DNA from: Ramlibacter tataouinensis TTB310
GTDB lineage: Bacteria > Pseudomonadota > Gammaproteobacteria > Burkholderiales > Burkholderiaceae_C
NCBI RefSeq assembly: GCF_000215705.1
Contig: NC_015677.1
Location: forward strand, 2,988,001 to 3,052,000
Length of the DNA stretch: 64,000 nucleotides
Direction of reading: 5' to 3'
In this document: positions 32,452 to 43,785 of the stretch, piece by piece
Position numbering within the stretch: the stretch's first letter is position 1
Layout: each line of letters opens with the position of its first letter
Made by a program: the position numbers and the translations under genes
Notes under the pieces: generated by a model
Databases searched by the model: none
Told to the model about the DNA's origin: nothing
The model's input: the letters and a program-made list of their open reading frames with translations, nothing else

Positions 32452-33716
32452 GCCGGGCCCCCGGGGCCCTGGGCATCGACTTCGGCACGTCGAATTCGGC
32501 GGTCGCCGCCGTCAGGCCCGACGGCACGGCCCGCCTGCTGCCCTTGGAAGGCGATGCCACGGCGCTGCCCACCGCCGTGTTCTTCAACGCCGAAGACAAG
32601 ACGGTCCACTTCGGCCGGGAGGCCATGGGCCTGTACCTGGCTGGGGTGGACGGACGGCTGATGCGCTCGCTCAAGAGCCTGCTGGGCAGCAGCCTGATGC
32701 AGGAGCACACGGCCATCGGCTGGGGCGAGATGCGTTTCACGGACATCATCGCGCGCTTCCTCGCCGAGTTGGGCGAGCGCGCCCGCCGCCAGCTGGGTGC
32801 CCTGCCGGCACGGGTGACGGTGGGCCGCCCGGTGCACTTCGTCGACGATGCCCCGGAGCGCGACCGCCAAGCGCAGGAGGCGCTGCAGCAAGCGGCGTTG
32901 GCGGCCGGCTTCCAGGAGGTGGGCTTCGAAATGGAGCCGATCGCCGCGGCCCTGGATTACGAGCGCCGCATGGCCGCCGAGGCCGTGGTCCTGATCGTCG
33001 ACGTGGGCGGAGGCACCTCGGACTTCACCGTCGTTCGGCTGGGGCCCGACCGGATCCGGCGGGCAGACCGGGCCGACGACATCCTGGCCACCAGCGGCGT
33101 GCACTTGGGCGGCACGGACTTCGACCGCAGGCTGAACCTGGCGCGCGTCATGCCCCTGCTGGGATTCGGCCATCGCGGGCCGCAGGGCCGGGAGGTGCCC
33201 AGCCGGGTCTTCATGGACCTGGCGACCTGGCACCTGATCAACTTCCTCCATGCGCCGCGCACCCTGGCCCAAGTGCGTGCCCTGCGCGCCAACTACGGCG
33301 ACCTGCGCCTGTACGAACGCCTGCTGGCCGTGCTGCAGCGGCGCCTGGGCCATCGGATCGCCGGCGAGGTGGAGCAGGCCAAGATCGACTGCTCCAACAC
33401 GGGCGGCACGGCGCTCATCGACCTGGCCGCGGTCGAACCTGGTCTACAGGCTGAACTCACCGGTGGCGACATGGCCTTGCAGCTGCAGCCCCTGTTGGGG
33501 CAAGTGGTGGATTGCGCGCACGAATGCCTGCGCCGCGCCGGCGTGCCAGGTGAACGCCTGGGCGCCGTCTACCTCACCGGCGGCTCATCGGCCCTCAAGA
33601 CCTTCCAGAACTCCCTGCGCCAAGCCTTTCCCGGCGTGCCGCTGGTGGAGGGCGACCTGTTCGGCGGCGTCGCGTCGGGGCTGGCGTACGCATCCGGGCG
33701 CGCCCGGAGCAGCTGA
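32448..33716 (+). CDS. Hsp70-like ATPase without substrate-binding domain (YegD-like)
   Basis: A 422-residue actin-fold ATPase of the Hsp70 superfamily. The two phosphate motifs [15 protein letters not shown] and [15 protein letters not shown] and the adenosine motif [16 protein letters not shown] are present. The protein ends after the nucleotide domain with no peptide-binding domain, as in E. coli YegD. It is translationally coupled to lysS (ATGA) and convergent with nagZ, 33 nt apart. Its client and role are not known. Confidence 0.88.
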   Translation: MSRAPGALGIDFGTSNSAVAAVRPDGTARLLPLEGDATALPTAVFFNAEDKTVHFGREAMGLYLAGVDGRLMRSLKSLLGSSLMQEHTAIGWGEMRFTDIIARFLAELGERARRQLGALPARVTVGRPVHFVDDAPERDRQAQEALQQAALAAGFQEVGFEMEPIAAALDYERRMAAEAVVLIVDVGGGTSDFTVVRLGPDRIRRADRADDILATSGVHLGGTDFDRRLNLARVMPLLGFGHRGPQGREVPSRVFMDLATWHLINFLHAPRTLAQVRALRANYGDLRLYERLLAVLQRRLGHRIAGEVEQAKIDCSNTGGTALIDLAAVEPGLQAELTGGDMALQLQPLLGQVVDCAHECLRRAGVPGERLGAVYLTGGSSALKTFQNSLRQAFPGVPLVEGDLFGGVASGLAYASGRARSS

Positions 33717-33749
33717 GGTTCACGTCGGTCGCTGTCGAAAGGAGAGCAG

Positions 33750-34832
33750 TCAGGGCAGCAGATCGAGCGCGCGCATATAGCGCGGCTCGGCCATCAATGC
33801 ATCCCAGGACAACGCCGGACGCGCCGGCAGCAGCTCCAGCCGGCGCTGCTCGCTGGCCTCGCTGGACTGCCACTGGCGCTGCTCCTGCGCCGCGGCCAGC
33901 CCCTCCAGCAATTCATCGACGGCGGCGCCGCCCTCCGTTTCCACCGACTGGTTGCACAGCAGCACCATGTCGCAGCCGGCGTTCAGCGCCGTGACGGCGG
34001 CTTCGGTGTAGCCCACCTGCCGGCCCTCGATCACCCGCGCGCCGGCCATGCTCAGGTCATCGCTGAAGACCGCGCCCTGGAAGCCCAGCTGGCCGCGCAG
34101 GATGCCGTTCAGCCAGCGGCTGGAAAAGCCCGCAGGCCGCGCGTCCACCTGCGGGTAGATCACGTGCGCGGGCATCACACTGGACAGCGAACTGCTCAGC
34201 CAGCCGTAGGGCGCGGCATCGTCGGCCAGGATGGCCTTCAGGCTGCGCTGGTCGACGGGAATGGCTACGTGCGAATCGGCCTTGACGAAGCCATGGCCGG
34301 GGAAGTGCTTGCCGCAGCTGGCCATGCCGGCCTGCAACAGCCCGTGCGCCAGGCTCTTGGCCAGCAGCGCGGCCACCCGCGCATCGCGGTGGAAGGCGCG
34401 GTCGCCGATGACACCGCTGCCGCCCCAGTCGAGGTCCAGCACCGGCGTGAAGCTGAAGTCCACGCCGCAGGCGCGCAGCTCGGCGGCCAGCACGTAGCCG
34501 GCCGCCGTTGCGGCATCGGTGGCCTGCATCGCGCTCGCGCCCTTGCCGCCGTCGCGCATCCACAGCTCGCCGAAGGCGCGCATGGGCGGCAGGCGGGTGA
34601 AGCCGTCGGTGCGGAAGCGCTGGACGCGGCCGCCCTCGTGGTCCACGCAGATCAGCAGGTCCTCGCGCACGGCCTTGACCTCGGCGCACAGACGGGCCAG
34701 CTGCTCGCGGTCCTGCCAGTTGCGGGCGAACAGGATCATGCCACCGCACAGCGGGTGGGCCAGGCGACGGCGATCGGCATCGGTCAGCTGCAGCCCGGCC
34801 ACGTCCAGGATGACGGGCGCATGTTCGGTCAT
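33750..34832 (-). CDS. nagZ: Beta-N-acetylhexosaminidase (peptidoglycan recycling)
   Basis: A 360-residue GH3 glycosidase removing N-acetylglucosamine from anhydro-muropeptides in the cytoplasm. [20 protein letters not shown] is the NagZ loop with the catalytic His/Asp, and [16 protein letters not shown] carries the Asp nucleophile. [17 protein letters not shown] is also typical. The ATG at 34832 overlaps the acpS stop as ATGA. It ends the long lepA-to-nagZ minus-strand run. Confidence 0.95.
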   Translation of the reverse strand: MTEHAPVILDVAGLQLTDADRRRLAHPLCGGMILFARNWQDREQLARLCAEVKAVREDLLICVDHEGGRVQRFRTDGFTRLPPMRAFGELWMRDGGKGASAMQATDAATAAGYVLAAELRACGVDFSFTPVLDLDWGGSGVIGDRAFHRDARVAALLAKSLAHGLLQAGMASCGKHFPGHGFVKADSHVAIPVDQRSLKAILADDAAPYGWLSSSLSSVMPAHVIYPQVDARPAGFSSRWLNGILRGQLGFQGAVFSDDLSMAGARVIEGRQVGYTEAAVTALNAGCDMVLLCNQSVETEGGAAVDELLEGLAAAQEQRQWQSSEASEQRRLELLPARPALSWDALMAEPRYMRALDLLP

Positions 34833-35236
34833 GGGGTGGGGTCTTCCTTTTTCTCCACCACCACGAAGCTGGCGGCGTAATCGGTTTCGTCGGTCACGGT
34901 CACATGGGCCACCAGGCCCTGCGCCTCGAACCAGTCCTTGAGCCCGCCGTGCAGCACGATCACCGGCTGCCCGCTGGGCCGCTTGGCGATCTCGCACAGC
35001 GCCCAGCTCATGGGCAGGCGCATGCCCAGGCCGATGGCCTTGCTGAAAGCCTCCTTGGCGGAGAAGCGCGTGGCGATGTAGCGCACACCGCGCTCGGGCC
35101 AGCGCCTGCTGCGCGCCTGCCAGGTGGCGAACTCGCCGTCGGCCAGGATCCTGCGCGCGAAGCGCTCGCCATGCCGCTCCAGGGAGGTGCGGATGCGCCG
35201 CACGTCGCAGATGTCGGTGCCGATGCCGTAGATCAC
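34829..35236 (-). CDS. acpS: Holo-[acyl-carrier-protein] synthase
   Basis: A 135-residue phosphopantetheinyl transferase loading CoA-derived phosphopantetheine onto AcpP. The Mg2+-binding [14 protein letters not shown] and [17 protein letters not shown] motifs are clear. Translation starts at a GTG (35236) overlapping the pdxJ stop as GTGA; no ATG is available nearby. Its target acpP lies about 13 kb away, also on the minus strand. Confidence 0.95.
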   Translation of the reverse strand: MIYGIGTDICDVRRIRTSLERHGERFARRILADGEFATWQARSRRWPERGVRYIATRFSAKEAFSKAIGLGMRLPMSWALCEIAKRPSGQPVIVLHGGLKDWFEAQGLVAHVTVTDETDYAASFVVVEKKEDPTP

Positions 35237-35988
35237 GGGCTGAAAGCCTTGTCGATCTCGGCGCGATAAGCCCGCACCGCCGCCGCATAGCCCAGCTCCA
35301 GTGCGTCGGCGATGAAGGCATGGCCGATGGACACTTCCCGCACGCCGGGCACGGTGCGCAGGAAGTCGGCCAGGTTGTCGCGGTTGAGGTCGTGGCCGGC
35401 GTTGATGCCCAGGCCGGCCGCCTGCGCCGCTTCGGCCGCCGCTGTAAAGCCGCGCAGCACCTCGGCCTGCCGCGGCGTGCCCCAGGCGCGCGCATAGGTC
35501 TCGGTATAGAGCTCGATGCGGTCGGCGCCGGCCGCCCTGGCCGCGGCCATCAGGTCCGGCCGCGGATCCATGAACAGGCTCACGCGCACGCCCAGCGCCT
35601 TCGCCTCGGCGATGACCGTCCTCAGCCGCTGGGCGTCGGCCGGGAAGTCCCAGCCATGGTCGCTGGTGAACTGGCCCTCGCTGTCGGGCACGAAGGTGGC
35701 CTGGTGCGGCCGCAGGACGCGCACGAAGTCCATCAGGTTGTGGAAAGGGTTGCCCTCGATGTTGAACTCTGCCCCCGGCCGGGCCGCCACCAGCCGGTGC
35801 AGCAGGGGCACGTCGTCGGCGCGGATGTGGCGCGCGTCGGGCCGCGGATGCACCGTCACCCCGTGCGCGCCCGCGTCCAGGCACAGCGTGGCGGCGCGCT
35901 CGAGGCTGGGGATGCCCAGGTGGCGGCTGTTGCGCAGCAGGGCCACCTTGTTGAGGTTGACCGAGAGCGCGGTGGGGGGGTGGTTCAT
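35233..35988 (-). CDS. pdxJ: Pyridoxine 5'-phosphate synthase
   Basis: A 251-residue TIM-barrel enzyme making pyridoxine 5'-phosphate from 3-amino-2-oxopropyl phosphate and deoxyxylulose phosphate. [37 protein letters not shown] and [18 protein letters not shown] are diagnostic. The ATG at 35988 overlaps the recO stop by 4 nt. A run of seven G on the plus strand near the start codes for a His-Pro-Pro turn. Confidence 0.96.
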   Translation of the reverse strand: MNHPPTALSVNLNKVALLRNSRHLGIPSLERAATLCLDAGAHGVTVHPRPDARHIRADDVPLLHRLVAARPGAEFNIEGNPFHNLMDFVRVLRPHQATFVPDSEGQFTSDHGWDFPADAQRLRTVIAEAKALGVRVSLFMDPRPDLMAAARAAGADRIELYTETYARAWGTPRQAEVLRGFTAAAEAAQAAGLGINAGHDLNRDNLADFLRTVPGVREVSIGHAFIADALELGYAAAVRAYRAEIDKAFSP

Positions 35989-36743
35989 AAGGCCTGCAGG
36001 TCCATCATCAGCTGCCGGGTGCGCAGCGTGGTCACGCCGCAATGGTAGTGCAGCAGCGCGCGCAGCTGCGGCTTGAGGCCGGCGATCACGGCCGCGGCTT
36101 CGCGGATGGTGGCGCCGAAGGGCGCGGGCTGCCGCAGCGCGCGCTCCAGCCCCATCCACTGCGCGCCGCTCAGGCTGGCGCGGCCGTCGCCGGCGGCCGC
36201 TTCCACCAGCCCCCCTTCGGGCACCAGGCTGTAGCGGCCTTCGGGCTGCAGCGGTGCCAGGGCCAGGGTCTGCATGTCCAGCGCCGGCAGCAGGCCGATC
36301 TCGCGCAGCAGCAGCAGCTCGAAGGCTCGCAGGGCCGGCTGCAGCGCCTCGCCATGCTCCCAGGAGAGCACCTGCACTGCGGACGCATAGGCTTCGAACA
36401 GGCCGGGATGCGGATCGTCGCGCGCCAGCAGGCGCAGCAGCAGCTCGTTGAGGTAGTAGCCCGACAGCAAGGCGTCGCCGGTGGGCATGACCTGGCCGCC
36501 CACCCATTCGGCGCCCTTGAGCGTGCGGATCTCCGCATCGCCACCGAAAGCCAGGCGTAGCGGCTGCAGCGGCAGCAGGACCGGCCGGAAGTTGGAACTG
36601 GGCCGCTTGGCCCCCTTGGCCACCAGGGCCACCCGGCCGTGGTGCCGGGTGAACACCTCCAGGATCAGGCTGGACTCGCTCCAGTCGTAGCGGTGCAGGA
36701 CGAAGCCCGGCTCGTCGGAAATGCGCCGGCTACTCGTAGCCAA
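35985..36743 (-). CDS. recO: DNA repair protein RecO
   Basis: A 252-residue recombination mediator that helps load RecA at gaps with RecR. The N-terminal OB fold has [20 protein letters not shown] and [15 protein letters not shown], and [18 protein letters not shown] and [13 protein letters not shown] mark the helical domain. No ATG exists upstream of the conserved region; a TTG at 36743 gives [13 protein letters not shown] and overlaps the end of era by 14 nt. The start is therefore inferred. The era-recO-pdxJ-acpS order is the classic proteobacterial one. Confidence 0.9.
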   Translation of the reverse strand: MATSSRRISDEPGFVLHRYDWSESSLILEVFTRHHGRVALVAKGAKRPSSNFRPVLLPLQPLRLAFGGDAEIRTLKGAEWVGGQVMPTGDALLSGYYLNELLLRLLARDDPHPGLFEAYASAVQVLSWEHGEALQPALRAFELLLLREIGLLPALDMQTLALAPLQPEGRYSLVPEGGLVEAAAGDGRASLSGAQWMGLERALRQPAPFGATIREAAAVIAGLKPQLRALLHYHCGVTTLRTRQLMMDLQAL

Positions 36744-37692
36744 AGCTGCGCACCCTTGCTTCGTCGTCGGCCCAGCCGGTGCGCACCTTGACCCAGATCT
36801 CCAGGAACACCTTGGCACCCATCAGCTTCTCCAGCTCCTGCCGGGCCTCGGTGCCTATGCGCTTGAGGCGTTCGCCCTTATCGCCGATGACCATGGCCTT
36901 GTGGCTGTCGCGCTCCACCACGATGGTGGCGGCGATGCGCACCATGCGCCCATGCTGGGGACTGGGCTCCTCCTCGAACTTCTCCACCACCACGGTGGAG
37001 GTGTAGGGCAGCTCTTCTCCGGTGAAGCGGAACAGCTTTTCGCGCACGGTCTCGCCCGCCAGGAACTTCTCGCTGCGGTCGGTGAGTTCGTCCTCGCCAT
37101 ACCACCAGGGCTGCTCGGGCAGGTACTTCTCGCAGATGGCGAACAGCCGCTGCACGTCCTTGGGGTTCTTGGCCGACATGGGGACGAACTCGGCGAAGTC
37201 GTGCCGCTGCTGCATGTCGCGCAGCCAGGGCGCGATCTCGCCGCGCCGGTGCACCTGGTCGAGCTTGTTGGCCACCAGCAGGGCTGGGATGCCGGGCTTG
37301 AGCAGCGACAGCACCTTGGCATCGCCCGGGGTGAAGTGGCCGGCTTCGACCACGAACAAAACCAGGTCCACGTCGCCCACGGCCCCCATCACCGTCTTGT
37401 TGAGCGAGCGGTTCAGCGCCGTGGCATGCCGCGTCTGGAAGCCGGGCGTGTCGACGAAGACGAACTGGGTCGGGCCCACCGTGCGGATGCCGGTGATGCG
37501 GTGGCGCGTGGTCTGGGCCTTGCGCGAGGTGATGCTGATCTTCTGGCCCACCAACGCGTTGAGCAGGGTGGACTTGCCGACGTTGGGCTTGCCGACGATG
37601 GCGACCAGACCGCAGCGCTGCGCGACCGGCGCCGCAAGGCTGTCCTGCTTCGCCGGCTGCGGGCCTGCATCGGTGGGGTCGGTCGCGTCCAT
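36730..37692 (-). CDS. era: GTPase Era
   Basis: A 320-residue GTPase that binds 16S rRNA and supports 30S assembly. G1 [19 protein letters not shown]2/T region [10 protein letters not shown]3 VDTPGF and G4 VANKLDQ are visible. The C-terminal KH domain has [19 protein letters not shown]. The ATG at 37692 meets the rnc stop as TGATG. The first ~20 residues are an unconserved Pro/Ala-rich tail. Confidence 0.97.
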   Translation of the reverse strand: MDATDPTDAGPQPAKQDSLAAPVAQRCGLVAIVGKPNVGKSTLLNALVGQKISITSRKAQTTRHRITGIRTVGPTQFVFVDTPGFQTRHATALNRSLNKTVMGAVGDVDLVLFVVEAGHFTPGDAKVLSLLKPGIPALLVANKLDQVHRRGEIAPWLRDMQQRHDFAEFVPMSAKNPKDVQRLFAICEKYLPEQPWWYGEDELTDRSEKFLAGETVREKLFRFTGEELPYTSTVVVEKFEEEPSPQHGRMVRIAATIVVERDSHKAMVIGDKGERLKRIGTEARQELEKLMGAKVFLEIWVKVRTGWADDEARVRSFGYE

Positions 37693-38384
37693 CAAAGATT
37701 GCGGCTCCTGAGCGTGGTCAGCATGGCCGCCGCCGCGGCCTGCTCGGCCGCGCGGCGCGAGGCGCCGATGCCCCGCTCGGTGGCGCCCAGTTCGGGAATC
37801 TCGCACTCTACATCGAAGGTCTGTTTGTGCGCGGCACCCAAAGTTCCGGCGACCCGGTAGACCGGCAGCTTGAGCTTGCGGCCCTGCAGCCATTCCTGCA
37901 GCTCGGTCTTGGGGTCCTTGGCGGCGGCTTTCATCTCGGGCCTGATGTCCACGTCCTGGAACAGCCGGCGCACCAGGGATTCGGCCGCGGCATAGCCCGC
38001 GTCGAGGTGGACCGCACCCACCACCGCCTCCAGCGCGTCGGCCAGGATGGAGGGGCGCTTGCTGCCGCCCGAACGGATCTCGCCCTCCCCCAGCCGGATC
38101 ACCTCGGGCAGGCCCAGGCGCACCGCCAGCTGGTGCAGCGTGTCCTGCTTGACCAGGTTGGCCCGCACGCGCGACAGCTCGCCTTCGGGCAGGTCCTTGA
38201 GCCGCTCGTACAGCAGGCCCGCCACGGCCAGGTTGAGGACCGAGTCGCCCAGGAATTCCAGGCGCTCGTTGTGCTCGGCGGAGAAGCTGCGGTGCGTCAG
38301 CGCCAGGGCCAGCAGCCGCGGGTCCTGGAAGCGGTGCTGCAGGCGCTCCTGCAGGGCCGCCAGCGCGGGCGCGGACGGGTTCAC
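37692..38384 (-). CDS. rnc: Ribonuclease III
   Basis: A 230-residue double-strand-specific endonuclease that processes rRNA precursors and structured mRNAs. The signature [15 protein letters not shown] and the second acidic cluster [17 protein letters not shown] are in the catalytic domain. The dsRNA-binding domain follows (about 155-225) with [16 protein letters not shown]. It starts at a GTG (38384). It is placed 5' of era as in most proteobacteria. Confidence 0.97.
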   Translation of the reverse strand: MNPSAPALAALQERLQHRFQDPRLLALALTHRSFSAEHNERLEFLGDSVLNLAVAGLLYERLKDLPEGELSRVRANLVKQDTLHQLAVRLGLPEVIRLGEGEIRSGGSKRPSILADALEAVVGAVHLDAGYAAAESLVRRLFQDVDIRPEMKAAAKDPKTELQEWLQGRKLKLPVYRVAGTLGAAHKQTFDVECEIPELGATERGIGASRRAAEQAAAAAMLTTLRSRNL

Positions 38385-38403
38385 CGCCGGTACACGGCCC
38401 CGT

Positions 38404-38769
38404 TCACCGGGTCGTGCGGGACTGGCCCGTGTATTTCAGCAGCAGGTGGGCCGGGCCGAACATGTGGATTTCGCGGTTGTAGGCGAACCGCACCACCACC
38501 TGGTCGTTCACCTTGGTGATCTCCAGGTCCCGGCCCGAGATCGACTTGATGTCGTCGATCTGCGCCGCCCGGTCGAAGATGGAGCGCACGTCCACCGGCG
38601 TGCTGCCTTCATTGGCGGCCTTCTGCACCGCTTTCAGCGCAGCCTGGTACTCCAGCAAGGTGGGGAACACCTGCGCGGCCAGCACGGCGAGGCCGCCGAG
38701 CACGACCAGCACGATGACCAGCCCGAAGAACGAAATGCCGGCTTGGCGGGATTTGCGCGATTTCATCAT
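38404..38769 (-). CDS. DUF4845 membrane protein
   Basis: A 121-residue protein with one N-terminal transmembrane segment (about 10-33, [20 protein letters not shown]) and a small extracytoplasmic domain of the DUF4845 type, with [20 protein letters not shown] and [18 protein letters not shown] core. It lies between lepB (12 nt upstream) and rnc, a conserved place in betaproteobacteria. The function is unknown. Two adjacent ATGs (38769, 38766) can serve as start. Confidence 0.85.
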   Translation of the reverse strand: MMKSRKSRQAGISFFGLVIVLVVLGGLAVLAAQVFPTLLEYQAALKAVQKAANEGSTPVDVRSIFDRAAQIDDIKSISGRDLEITKVNDQVVVRFAYNREIHMFGPAHLLLKYTGQSRTTR

Positions 38770-38781
38770 TGCCCTCTCTCC

Positions 38782-39750
38782 TCACTCGAAACTGCCGATG
38801 CGCTTGAAGTCGCCGAAATTCATCCACACGAAGAAGGCCTTGCCCACGATGTTGCGATCGGGCACGAACCCCCAGTAGCGCGAATCGAGCGAATTATCGC
38901 GGTTGTCGCCCATCACGAAATAGTGGCCGGGCGGCACCTTGCACACCAGGCCCTCGACGCTGTAGCGGCAGTTCTGCTTGTAGGGGTAGTCCTCGGCCCC
39001 CGGGACGAAGGCCGGCCGGTCCTCGTCGTTGAGCACCCGGTAGGTCTTGCCGCCCAGGCTCTCCTGGAACTGGCGGGCGTAGCGCATCGCGTCCTGGTCG
39101 AAGAAGTCAGGCACCGGCTGCGTGGGCACCGGCTGACCGTTGATGGTCAGGCGCTTGTTCAGGTAGGCCACCTCGTCGCCGGGCACGCCGACCACGCGCT
39201 TGATGTAGTCCAGGCTGGGCCGGGGCGGGTAGCGGAACACCATCACGTCGCCGCGCGCGGGCGGCGTGCCCTCGGTCAGCCTGGTGTGGATCACCGGCAG
39301 GCGCAGCCCGTAGGTGAACTTGTTGACCAGGATCAGGTCGCCCACCAGCAGGGTGGGGATCATGGAGCCGGAGGGGATCTTGAACGGCTCGAACAGGAAC
39401 GAGCGCAGCACGAACACCGCCAGGATCACCGGGAACAGGCCGGCGGTCCAGTCCAGCCACCAGGGCTGCATGAGCAGGCGCTGGCGCGCCGCGGCCAGGT
39501 CGCCGCCGTGGTCGGGGGTGATGCCCCGGGCCGCCAGACTGGCGCTGCGCTGCCCGGCGTCGGCCTCCAGGCGGGCGGCCGCCTGGCGCCGGCGGGGCAG
39601 GAACACCAGCCGCTCGGCCAGCCAGTACAGGCCGGTGACCAGGGTGGCCAGGAACAGCAGCAGGGCGAAGTTGCCTTCCACGAACCCCAGGTACCAGGCC
39701 ACGGCGTAGCCGCCGAAGCCCGCCAGCACCAGCGCCGTCAGCACCGGCAT
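38782..39750 (-). CDS. lepB: Signal peptidase I
   Basis: A 322-residue membrane protease removing Sec and Tat signal peptides. Two N-terminal transmembrane helices are followed by a second hydrophobic stretch before the catalytic IPSGSMIPTLLVGDLIL (Ser). The Lys lies in SLDYIKRVVGVPGDEVAY, and GDNRDNSLDSRYWGFVPD ends the domain. The start is the ATG at 39750 rather than the GTG one codon earlier. A GC-rich repeat fills the gap to lepA. Confidence 0.97.
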   Translation of the reverse strand: MPVLTALVLAGFGGYAVAWYLGFVEGNFALLLFLATLVTGLYWLAERLVFLPRRRQAAARLEADAGQRSASLAARGITPDHGGDLAAARQRLLMQPWWLDWTAGLFPVILAVFVLRSFLFEPFKIPSGSMIPTLLVGDLILVNKFTYGLRLPVIHTRLTEGTPPARGDVMVFRYPPRPSLDYIKRVVGVPGDEVAYLNKRLTINGQPVPTQPVPDFFDQDAMRYARQFQESLGGKTYRVLNDEDRPAFVPGAEDYPYKQNCRYSVEGLVCKVPPGHYFVMGDNRDNSLDSRYWGFVPDRNIVGKAFFVWMNFGDFKRIGSFE

Positions 39751-39754
39751 CACA

Positions 39755-39831
39755 GCGCCCCCACGCTTGCGGCGGCAGCCGCGGCGCTGCCCCCCGAGGG
39801 GGCCTTCGGGGCTTGGAGCGGTCCGGCGCCC
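39755..39831. repeat. GC-rich palindromic spacer between lepA and lepB
   Basis: The 77-nt gap is extremely GC-rich and contains a perfect inverted repeat GCCCCC-CGA-GGGGGC (39789-39803), with GCGCCCC-like blocks near both ends. From general memory, elements of this look are dispersed next to genes in Comamonadaceae. The palindrome is seen; membership in a repeat family is not tested here. Confidence 0.5.
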
Positions 39832-39832
39832 C

Positions 39833-41644
39833 TCATTCGTCGACCTGCAGGATGGCCAGGAACGCTTCTTGGGGGACTTCGACCGAGCCGATCTGCTTCA
39901 TTCTTTTCTTGCCTGCCTTCTGTTTCTCGAGGAGCTTGCGCTTGCGGGTGATGTCGCCGCCATAGCATTTTGCCAGCACGTTCTTGCGCAGCGCCTTGAT
40001 GGTCTCGCGGGCGATGACGTTGGCGCCGATGGCCGCCTGGATGGCGACGTCGAACATCTGGCGGCTGATGATCTCGCGCATCTTGGCCGCCACCGCCCGG
40101 CCCCGGTACTGGGCCTGGCTGCGGTGCACGATGATGGACAGCGCGTCCACCTTCTCGCCGTTGAGCAGGATGTCGACCTTCACCACGTCGGAGGCGCGGT
40201 ACTCCTTGAATTCGTAGTCCATCGAGGCATAGCCGCGGCTGACCGACTTCAGCTTGTCGAAGAAGTCCAGCACGATCTCGCCCAGCGGCAGCTCGTAGGT
40301 GAGCATGACCTGGCGTCCGTGGTAGGCCATGTTGATCTGCACGCCGCGCTTCTGGTTGGCCAGCGTCATGACGGGACCGACGTACTCCTGCGGCATGTAC
40401 AGGTGCACGGTCACGATAGGTTCGCGGACCTCCTGGATGCGGCCCTGGTCCGGCATCTTGGCGGGGTTCTCCACCATGATCACCTCGCCGTCGCCCTTGA
40501 CCACCTGGTAGACCACGCTGGGCGCGGTGGTGATCAGGTCCTGGTCGAACTCGCGCTCCAGCCGCTCCTGCACGATCTCCATGTGCAGCAGGCCCAGGAA
40601 GCCGCAGCGGAAGCCGAAGCCGAGTGCCTGGCTGACCTCCGGCTCGTAGTGCAGCGAGGCGTCGTTGAGCTTGAGTTTCTCCAGGCTGTCGCGCAGTGCG
40701 TCGTACTGGTTGGCCTCGGTCGGGTACAGGCCCGCGAACACCTGCGGCTGGATCTCCTTGAAGCCGGGCAGCGGCTCGGTGGCGCTGAACGCAGCGCCGC
40801 CGGTGCCGGGCTTGATCAGGGTGACGGTGTCGCCCACCTTGGCGGCTTGCAGTTCCTTGATGCCAGCGATGACGTAGCCCACCTCGCCCGCTTCCAGCGC
40901 GTCGCGCGACTCGTTCGCCGGGGTGAACACCCCCAGCTGGTTGGCCTCGTAGCTGGCCTCGGTGGCCATGAGCTTGATCCGCTCGCCCCTGGCCAGGCGG
41001 CCGTCGACCACGCGCACCAGCATCACCACGCCGACGTAGCTGTCGAACCAGCTGTCGATGATCATGGCGCGCAGCGGGCCGTCGGACTTGCCGCGCGGCG
41101 CCGGCACCTTGGCCACGATAGCCTCCAGGATGTCGTCGATGCCCATGCCGGTCTTGGCCGAGCACGGGATGGCCTCGGACGCGTCGATGCCGATCACGTC
41201 CTCGATCTCGCGCTTGGCGTTGTCGGGATCGGCCTGCGGCAGGTCCATCTTGTTGAGGACCGGCACCACCTCCACGCCCAGGTCGAGAGCGGTGTAGCAG
41301 TTGGCCACCGTCTGCGCCTCCACGCCCTGGCTCGCATCCACCACCAGCAACGCGCCCTCGCATGCGGACAGCGAGCGCGACACCTCGTACGAGAAGTCGA
41401 CGTGGCCGGGCGTGTCGATCAAGTTGAGGTTGTAGATGCGGCCGTCGCGGGCCTGGTACTTCAGTGCGGCGGTCTGCGCCTTGATGGTTATCCCACGCTC
41501 TTTTTCGAGATCCATCGAGTCCAGCACCTGCTCTTCCATCTCACGGTCCGACAGCCCGCCGCAACGCTGGATCAGGCGGTCGGCCAGCGTCGATTTGCCG
41601 TGGTCGATGTGCGCGATGATCGAAAAATTTCTGATGTGATTCAT
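39833..41644 (-). CDS. lepA: Elongation factor 4 (LepA)
   Basis: A 603-residue ribosome-bound translational GTPase. [20 protein letters not shown] is the P-loop, [18 protein letters not shown] the G3 region and [13 protein letters not shown] the G4. The LepA-specific C-terminal domain with [20 protein letters not shown] is intact. The ATG at 41644 is chosen over a TTG one codon upstream. lepA-lepB order is conserved. The upstream 0.5 kb is gene-free and carries terminator-like hairpins. Confidence 0.98.
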   Translation of the reverse strand: MNHIRNFSIIAHIDHGKSTLADRLIQRCGGLSDREMEEQVLDSMDLEKERGITIKAQTAALKYQARDGRIYNLNLIDTPGHVDFSYEVSRSLSACEGALLVVDASQGVEAQTVANCYTALDLGVEVVPVLNKMDLPQADPDNAKREIEDVIGIDASEAIPCSAKTGMGIDDILEAIVAKVPAPRGKSDGPLRAMIIDSWFDSYVGVVMLVRVVDGRLARGERIKLMATEASYEANQLGVFTPANESRDALEAGEVGYVIAGIKELQAAKVGDTVTLIKPGTGGAAFSATEPLPGFKEIQPQVFAGLYPTEANQYDALRDSLEKLKLNDASLHYEPEVSQALGFGFRCGFLGLLHMEIVQERLEREFDQDLITTAPSVVYQVVKGDGEVIMVENPAKMPDQGRIQEVREPIVTVHLYMPQEYVGPVMTLANQKRGVQINMAYHGRQVMLTYELPLGEIVLDFFDKLKSVSRGYASMDYEFKEYRASDVVKVDILLNGEKVDALSIIVHRSQAQYRGRAVAAKMREIISRQMFDVAIQAAIGANVIARETIKALRKNVLAKCYGGDITRKRKLLEKQKAGKKRMKQIGSVEVPQEAFLAILQVDE

Positions 41645-41686
41645 CAACGGGAACGCTTAAGTGATTGAATTCAAACGACAGCGGGC

Positions 41687-41720
41687 AAGAAAAAAGGGCG
41701 CGTCTGGTGGCGACGCGCCC
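41687..41720 (-). terminator. Terminator-like hairpin upstream of lepA
   Basis: On the minus strand GGGCGCGTC/GACGCGCCC forms a perfect 9-bp stem with a 7-nt loop, followed by TTTTTTCTT. It lies 43 nt upstream of the lepA start codon on the same strand. It could end a short upstream transcript or attenuate lepA. Confidence 0.75.
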
Positions 41721-42091
41721 TGAACCAACAATCTATGGCAACTGCGAAGGTTGGAGCTTCATTGTAGGCAAAAAGCCCGGACCGTACAGCCGGGCCGGGC
41801 GGGGCAAAGCCTCGTTGCGGGTCGGCAACATGGTTTCTATGCACAGGTTATCAACATTTTTCATGAGCAACCGCGAGGACAAGATGTGGGCGACTTGTGG
41901 AAGCTCTGTGACCATGCGGTTCACATCCCGTATCGTGGGCAATACCAACGGGCTTATGCAGTAATGAGCGGTTGAGCCCATCTGATTCTACCCAAACCCG
42001 ATAATCGGAAGCCGGAAGTGAGCAACCGCAAACTTTTGGGTTGACTAACTGCTGAGTTGTTTTTTATTTTTTGCCCTGCTGGAGAAGGCAT
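41721..42091. other. Gene-free stretch between mucD and lepA
   Basis: No convincing protein gene is visible. The composition is more AT-rich than the surroundings. On the minus strand there are -10-like TAGAAT (41990-41985) and TACAAT (41766-41761), each followed downstream by a terminator-like hairpin (at 41770 and 41687), a pattern that would suit short RNAs. TTATCAACA (41848-41856) is one mismatch from a DnaA box. An 82-codon minus frame (41733-41981) is open but shows no family features. Confidence 0.4.
41770..41795 (-). terminator. Second terminator-like hairpin between mucD and lepA
   Basis: On the minus strand GCCCGG/CCGGGC with a 9-nt loop is followed by TTTTTG. It is separated by 50 nt from the next hairpin downstream. 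Confidence 0.65.
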
Positions 42092-42124
42092 GAAAAAGCC
42101 CCAAACCCGAGTACGGGCTGGGGC
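42092..42124 (-). terminator. Terminator after mucD
   Basis: On the minus strand GCCCCA...TGGGGC encloses an inner CCCG/CGGG stem with a TACT loop and is followed by TTTTTC. It begins 20 nt after the mucD stop and should end the rpoE-rseA-rseB-mucD transcript. Confidence 0.8.
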
Positions 42125-42143
42125 CTTGAAGCGGCTCAGGCGC

Positions 42144-43664
<1,521 letters not shown>

Positions 43665-43785
43665 ATCCACCTCTAGTGAAAGAGCAAGACGGGAGCAAGG
43701 CCCGGCTGCAGGCTCTGAGCCGCAGCGGGGCGGATTGGTTCGCCGCCGACGCGCCACCTCGGCCGGCCGGGCCACAGATGGGGGC

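Noticed and set aside
35974..35980. Seven-G run next to the pdxJ start as a phase-variation site
   Set aside because: Short tract in an essential-type biosynthetic gene, coding for a normal His-Pro-Pro; no reason to expect switching.
41848..41856. DnaA-box-like TTATCAACA as part of a replication origin
   Set aside because: Only one near-match with a mismatch at a key position, no dnaA, dnaN or rpmH nearby, and no AT-rich unwinding element.
41733..41981. 82-codon minus-strand frame between mucD and lepA
   Set aside because: No ribosome site, no hydrophobic or domain pattern, and it runs through a terminator-like hairpin; more likely non-coding.
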